Origin: Candidatus Woesearchaeota archaeon
Lineage (GTDB): Archaea > Nanobdellota > Nanobdellia > Woesearchaeales > JACQSR01
Reading direction: 5' to 3'
DNA length: 9,613 nucleotides
NCBI GenBank assembly: GCA_023255615.1
Contig: JAHFLI010000037.1
Location: forward strand, 1 to 9,613
Made by a program: the position numbers and the translations under genes. The notes beneath the pieces are model-generated. The model searched no databases. It was given only the letters and a program-made list of their open reading frames with translations, and was not told where the DNA came from. Below are positions 6,265 to 9,613 of this stretch, one piece after another (position 1 is the first letter of the stretch; every line of letters begins with the position of its first letter).

Positions 6265-7247
6265 AAAAAATAATTTTTGTATGTATCATCGCAATAATCA
6301 TTATCGGATGCTCCAGCAATGGACCAACTATTTCAAGCGAAGATGTTTATCAAGGAACTGACGGATTAGTTGTATCATTCGGGAAAGGAAATCCACCTCC
6401 CGAAGTGTTTGAAAACAGCGCCTTTTATGTTGTGCTCGAATTAGCGAATAAAGGAGCGTATGATATTCAAGACGGCGTTCTTGATATTAATTATCCTAAT
6501 CCTTCTTTCATTGAGGCAGCAGACGTCAATACCAAAAGCGATAATATTCTTCCTCTCGACAATTCCAAATTTCAGTTTCAACTTCCCGGGAGATCAGAAC
6601 TGAATGTTGCCGGCGGTCAAGATGCAATAGGAATTCGGATGAAAACGGGAGCAATTTTAGCAACAGAATCTCAAACGGCCACCATTTCTGTGAATGCGTG
6701 TTATCATTATCAATCTCGTGCAACTCCCGTCATCTGTATTGACACAGATCCATTAGGAATTCGTCAAGGGAAAAAAGCCTGTGAAGTCCAAGACGTTGCA
6801 GATGGAAATGGTCAAGGAGCTCCAGTCAGCGTCACCAACGTTGAAGTCAAAATGATTCCCTCTGCGGATGCCAATATGGTGATCCCTCAATTTAAAATAA
6901 CCATCCAAAACGTTGGTGGAGGAATCGTATTTAATCCAAATCACCCATTATATCCTTGTAATCTAGAACCCCTCAATCAAGATGAGGTGGATACCCTATC
7001 TGATCATGTTCTGGTTCACGCAGAGTTATCGAGAGGAGTTCAATTAGATTGTGATCCGACAGATGATGGAAAGAAGGATATATTACTGGATATGAACCAA
7101 AAGGATGTTTATGTTATCTGCAGCTATCCAGAAGGAATTCCTGTTGAAAAAGGAGCATTTATGTCTCCGCTGAACATCGCTCTTGATTATGGTTATCAAA
7201 CCTCGTTATCATTCCCTATAACCGTCAAAAAGATCTCAGCATCATAA
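6261..7247 (+). CDS. Surface lipoprotein, paralogue 1 of 3 (two-module, six conserved cysteines)
   Basis: The start ATG lies in an ATGA overlap with the preceding stop, indicating coupled translation. The 328-residue product has a lipoprotein signal, MKKIIFVCIIAIIIIG then C17, with IIG-C as lipobox. The mature protein has two beta-rich, CARDB-like modules. The N-module opens with GTDGLVVSFGKGNPPPEVFE and ANKGAY, and ends at CYHYQSRATPVICID (147-161). A linker with C174 and GQGAPVSVTNV leads to the C-module, with ITIQNVGGGIVF (213-224), C233, C264, VICSYPEGIP (285-294) and the final strand ALDYGYQTSLSFPITVKK. Six non-lipid cysteines (147, 159, 174, 233, 264, 287) match those of the third paralogue. 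Function unknown; binding or structural roles at the cell surface are plausible. Confidence 0.85.
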   Translation: MKKIIFVCIIAIIIIGCSSNGPTISSEDVYQGTDGLVVSFGKGNPPPEVFENSAFYVVLELANKGAYDIQDGVLDINYPNPSFIEAADVNTKSDNILPLDNSKFQFQLPGRSELNVAGGQDAIGIRMKTGAILATESQTATISVNACYHYQSRATPVICIDTDPLGIRQGKKACEVQDVADGNGQGAPVSVTNVEVKMIPSADANMVIPQFKITIQNVGGGIVFNPNHPLYPCNLEPLNQDEVDTLSDHVLVHAELSRGVQLDCDPTDDGKKDILLDMNQKDVYVICSYPEGIPVEKGAFMSPLNIALDYGYQTSLSFPITVKKISAS

Positions 7248-7249
7248 AG

Positions 7250-7257
7250 TTTATAAG
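7250..7257 (+). promoter_or_regulatory. Possible internal TATA box before the second lipoprotein
   Basis: TTTATAAG lies in the short gap after the first lipoprotein's stop. A transcript start about 25 bases on would fall near 7279, three bases before the ATG at 7282 and downstream of the ATG at 7258. It may allow the last two lipoproteins to be expressed separately from the upstream genes. Confidence 0.4.
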
Positions 7258-7281
7258 ATGTCCCGACAAAAAGCACCATCA

Positions 7282-8244
7282 ATGAGAAAAACGCATATAA
7301 TCATCCTTCTCGTGATAGCAATTCTCCTTGTAAGCTGCAGTAAAAATGCAAATCAGAAGCCCAGCATTGATTATCGTACCGGTACTCAGGGACTTGTTCT
7401 GAGTTTTCCTAATGGAGTTCCTTTGCAAATCTATGAAAATGATGTCGACGTCAGAATTCCGGTCCAAATAGAAAACAAAGGAGCCTTTCCTCAGTTTGAT
7501 GAGTTGAGTTATTTTACTGGATATATTTGGATTGGTGGCTATGACCCCAATATTGTCGGAGCTCATTTCGACCAAGGTGATGTGTGGAAACAGCTCGATC
7601 CAGAAGTGTTGGAAGGAAAAACAGCCTTCAATGCACAAGGAGGTGTTACCGTGGAGGATTTACTGATCAGCGTTGGAGATTTACCAACAGGCACGACATC
7701 CTATCAGCCCCAACTGATTTTCTATTTAACATATCTCTACAAAACGATTGCTTCCCCTACTATTTGCGTTGATCCGCAACCACGAAGCATAAACGTCAAA
7801 GATAAAGTATGTAGTTTACCTGACTTTCAAAAATCATACCCTGTTGCAGCCCAAGGCGGTCCCGTTGGAGTAACAGGAGTGCAGCAGGTTCAAACATCAA
7901 CTCAAATGATCTTCAAATTTGATATTCAAAATTTCGGTATTGGTCAGGTGATTGAAAAAGATCTAATCGATCAGAATCCTAATGAAGGATATGATTGGAG
8001 AGATTTAAACAAAGTCTACATTGAAGATGTCAGATTAGGTGATCAGACCGTCGACAAATGCAAGCCGGACATTGGGGAAGCTGTTGATCTCTATCAGGGG
8101 GTTGGACATTTCCAATGCACAGTATCCATGGCATCCATAGGGTCGGCTCAGGCATATACAACACCATTGACTGTTACCTTAAGTTATGGCTATGCAGAAT
8201 CCCAATTTAGAAATATTAAAATACTAGAAGCTATCCAGATTTAA
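7282..8244 (+). CDS. Surface lipoprotein, paralogue 2 of 3 (lacks cysteines 1 and 4)
   Basis: I chose the ATG at 7282. It gives an 18-residue signal MRKTHIIILLVIAILLVS before C19, similar in length to those of the neighbouring paralogues, and it fits the TATA element at 7250-7257 as a near-leaderless start. The ATG at 7258 adds eight residues and abuts that element. The 320-residue protein repeats the family plan: YRTGTQGLVLSF, IENKGAF, YLTYLYKTIASPTICVD (C162), DKVCSLP (C177), GGPVGVTGV, FDIQNFGIGQVI, C260, C279, and the last strand TLSYGYAESQF. It has four non-lipid cysteines where the paralogues have six: the first (CYxY becomes TYLY) and the fourth are both missing. No Shine-Dalgarno sequence precedes either start. 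Function unknown. Confidence 0.82.
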   Translation: MRKTHIIILLVIAILLVSCSKNANQKPSIDYRTGTQGLVLSFPNGVPLQIYENDVDVRIPVQIENKGAFPQFDELSYFTGYIWIGGYDPNIVGAHFDQGDVWKQLDPEVLEGKTAFNAQGGVTVEDLLISVGDLPTGTTSYQPQLIFYLTYLYKTIASPTICVDPQPRSINVKDKVCSLPDFQKSYPVAAQGGPVGVTGVQQVQTSTQMIFKFDIQNFGIGQVIEKDLIDQNPNEGYDWRDLNKVYIEDVRLGDQTVDKCKPDIGEAVDLYQGVGHFQCTVSMASIGSAQAYTTPLTVTLSYGYAESQFRNIKILEAIQI

Positions 8245-8248
8245 AAAA

Positions 8249-8253
8249 GGAGG
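8249..8253 (+). promoter_or_regulatory. Strong Shine-Dalgarno for the third lipoprotein
   Basis: GGAGG, six bases before the ATG at 8260, is the best ribosome-binding site in the cluster and fixes this start. It lies in the 15-base gap after the second lipoprotein gene, implying cotranscription with it. Confidence 0.65.
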
Positions 8254-8259
8254 AAGACT

Positions 8260-9207
8260 ATGAATAAGAGGATATCGTTGGTTCTACTCGTCGCGCTCAT
8301 ACTGATTGCTGCCGGTTGTACATCAAGCAGTAAACCTCCAGGGTCTGATGTGACGACCCCATTTATTGGCGGTGTTATTGGCTTGGATGAAACATTTGTC
8401 GATTCTGCACCTCCAAAAGAAGTCTTCGATGGCGGTGACTTTCCGTTCGATGTCGAAGTTGACTTGAAAAATGTTGGAGAAGCCTTTGTCTCAAAGAATG
8501 ATGTTCAGGTTAAGATTTCTGGCATTGATCCTACTCAATTTGGAAAAACAGCCGCTGATTTTGCTAAAAATCCCGATGATGATCTCGAAGCAACAAAGAA
8601 AGATCCTGACGGTGCCATTATTGAAGGAACAGAAACATTTGTAACTTTTGATAATCTTAATCATCAAGGACAATTAAGCGGCAATACCCCTTTTACCGTG
8701 CACGCTGACGTCTGTTATAAATATGAAACGATTGTAAACGCAAAAGCATGCATCAAACAAGATCTTCTGGATACAACCAACAAAGATGTCTGTATCGTAA
8801 GCGAAGAAAAAAAGGCATATAACTCGGGCGCTCCTGTTGCAGTAACCTCATTCAAAGAACAGGCAAGCGGAAAAGATAAAGTGTCCTACATCTTCAGCGT
8901 TGAACACATTGGCACTGGTTCTGTCTTCAAGCTCGGTCAGCATTGTGATGACTCTGCACGAGCAAATGAAGATAAAGTAAAGGTGAGCGTTGATTCCGGT
9001 ATTCAAGGCTTGAGTTGCTCGGGTTTGGATGAAGGAACCGCAACAAGCGGTTATGTTAGCTTGCACAGCGGCAAGAGAACCATCCGATGCACCCAGGATT
9101 TAAGCGGTGATCGAACGGATTTCGAGAAGGTAGTCGTCATTAACCTCGATTACGATTACCAAGATACTGTTGCAGCTGATGTGTTAGTAAAGCATTCAGG
9201 AGATTAA
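8260..9207 (+). CDS. Surface lipoprotein, paralogue 3 of 3 (six conserved cysteines)
   Basis: This 315-residue protein starts with a lipoprotein signal MNKRISLVLLVALILIAAG before C20 (IAAG-C lipobox). It follows the same plan as the two upstream genes: IGGVIGLDETF and PPKEVFDGGDFPFDVEVDLK with KNVGEAF in the N-module, VCYKYETIVNAKACIK (151-166), KDVC (C178), SGAPVAVTSF, FSVEHIGTGSVF, C229, C253, C277, and the closing strand INLDYDYQDTVAADVLVK. It has a larger acidic insertion (about 98-125; FAKNPDDDLEATKKDPDG) than its paralogues. The six non-lipid cysteines correspond in order and spacing to those of paralogue 1. It is the last gene of the cluster; its stop is 19 bases from the stop of the convergent rfcS gene. 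Function unknown. Confidence 0.85.
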   Translation: MNKRISLVLLVALILIAAGCTSSSKPPGSDVTTPFIGGVIGLDETFVDSAPPKEVFDGGDFPFDVEVDLKNVGEAFVSKNDVQVKISGIDPTQFGKTAADFAKNPDDDLEATKKDPDGAIIEGTETFVTFDNLNHQGQLSGNTPFTVHADVCYKYETIVNAKACIKQDLLDTTNKDVCIVSEEKKAYNSGAPVAVTSFKEQASGKDKVSYIFSVEHIGTGSVFKLGQHCDDSARANEDKVKVSVDSGIQGLSCSGLDEGTATSGYVSLHSGKRTIRCTQDLSGDRTDFEKVVVINLDYDYQDTVAADVLVKHSGD

Positions 9208-9213
9208 GCCAAA

Positions 9214-9238
9214 TTCTTTTTTTATATTACTTTTTTTC
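9214..9238 (+). terminator. Oligo-T terminator of the surface-protein cluster
   Basis: After the stop at 9207 the plus strand carries two T7 runs (9217-9223 and 9231-9237) separated by ATATTAC. This is typical of archaeal intrinsic termination. The second run overlaps the last codons of the convergent rfcS, whose lysine codons supply it. No matching T-run is seen on the minus strand just after rfcS. Confidence 0.5.
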
Positions 9239-9613
9239 TCCCGCCAATGCAAACGATGCAAGAAGAGATTCTAACTGAACATACTCATCAGAACCTTCCG
9301 TTAATCTGAATTCAACTTCTCCTGTTTTCTCAATCAATTCCATTTTTTTTCGGTCAGGAAGATCTAAAGAAAGAATTTCTTTGTGAATATGTTTTATGAT
9401 ATCCAATCCGGAAAAACCGTAATTCAACATAACGTCAAGTAATAATGATCGTGCCTCAAGGAATTTGTTTTGGAGGGCGAGCGTTAAAATCTTGTTAATT
9501 TCCTTGGGATTTGTTACGGTTGCAAGAGAAAAGATCATCTGCTCAGTTATTTTTTTATCAATCGCTGCGCAACTCTGGAGTAGATTTTCTAATTTCCTAA
9601 CATCACCTTCGCA
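9227..9613 (-). CDS. rfcS: Replication factor C small subunit, C-terminal part (N-terminus beyond window edge)
   Basis: The minus-strand frame is open from the window edge (codon at 9613) to the TAA at 9229-9227, giving 128 residues. It matches the end of the archaeal RFC small subunit, the AAA+ ATPase that loads the PCNA clamp during replication. CEGDVRKLENLLQSC corresponds to the sensor-2 region EGDMRRAINxLQ, with the conserved arginine at the sixth residue. The C-terminal collar domain follows: VTNPKEINKILTLALQNKFL, then YGFSGLDIIKHIHKEI and GEVEFRLTEGSDEYVQLESL. Full-length small subunits are about 315-330 residues, so roughly 190-200 are missing. An internal ATG at 9538 is not a true start, because the homology continues upstream of it. 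Confidence 0.92.
   Translation of the reverse strand, partial: CEGDVRKLENLLQSCAAIDKKITEQMIFSLATVTNPKEINKILTLALQNKFLEARSLLLDVMLNYGFSGLDIIKHIHKEILSLDLPDRKKMELIEKTGEVEFRLTEGSDEYVQLESLLASFALAGEKK

Noticed and set aside
1..9613. CRISPR arrays, insertion sequences or integration sites
   Set aside because: I saw no regularly spaced direct repeats, transposase-like frames or flanking inverted repeats. The only repetition found is at protein level among the surface genes.

Overview
The window looks like a piece of an archaeal chromosome, most likely from the DPANN group (Woesearchaeota/Pacearchaeota-like). That placement is my inference from protein style, not from a search. The archaeal assignment itself is firm: the ribosomal proteins S13 and S4 are the archaeal type and sit in the archaeal order S13-S4, and the window also carries Pelota, the C-terminal part of the replication factor C small subunit, TATA-box promoters and leaderless starts.

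Layout. Positions 1-979 (minus strand) hold rpS13 followed by rpS4, with stop and start codons overlapping by one base; rpS4 runs off the left edge. Positions 980-1154 contain the S13 promoter and a leader of about 70 nt with a possible stem-loop. Positions 1155-1376 (minus) encode a 73-residue two-helix membrane protein with cysteine clusters at both ends. Positions 1455-2507 (minus) encode Pelota. A perfectly palindromic TATA element at 2526-2537 lies between Pelota and a plus-strand gene set at 2584-9207. The right edge (9227-9613, minus) is the end of rfcS, convergent with the last plus-strand gene.

The plus-strand cluster is the unusual part. Its five genes all appear to encode proteins facing the outside of the cell: (1) a protein with a pilin-type (class III) N-terminal signal and three similar beta modules; (2) an 822-residue protein with a cytoplasmic charged region, five membrane helices and a cysteine-rich ectodomain of about 585 residues; (3-5) three consecutive paralogous lipoproteins. 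The lipoproteins share a two-module plan: an N-terminal module with a GLV-SF...N-GA motif, a Y-x-Y strand, a GAPV-VT linker, an N-x-G-x-G-x-V strand and a final Y-x-Y strand. The same plan can be traced in the ectodomain of protein 2. Spacing is tight (ATGA overlap between genes 2 and 3; gaps of about 10-35 bases elsewhere), with one possible internal promoter before gene 4. I infer a co-expressed cell-surface assembly in which a polytopic protein and lipoproteins carry the same extracellular fold. Its function cannot be read from the sequence.

Several starts were moved from the longest reading frame on promoter, Shine-Dalgarno and signal-peptide evidence: 1376, 2507, 2584 (TTG) and 7282.
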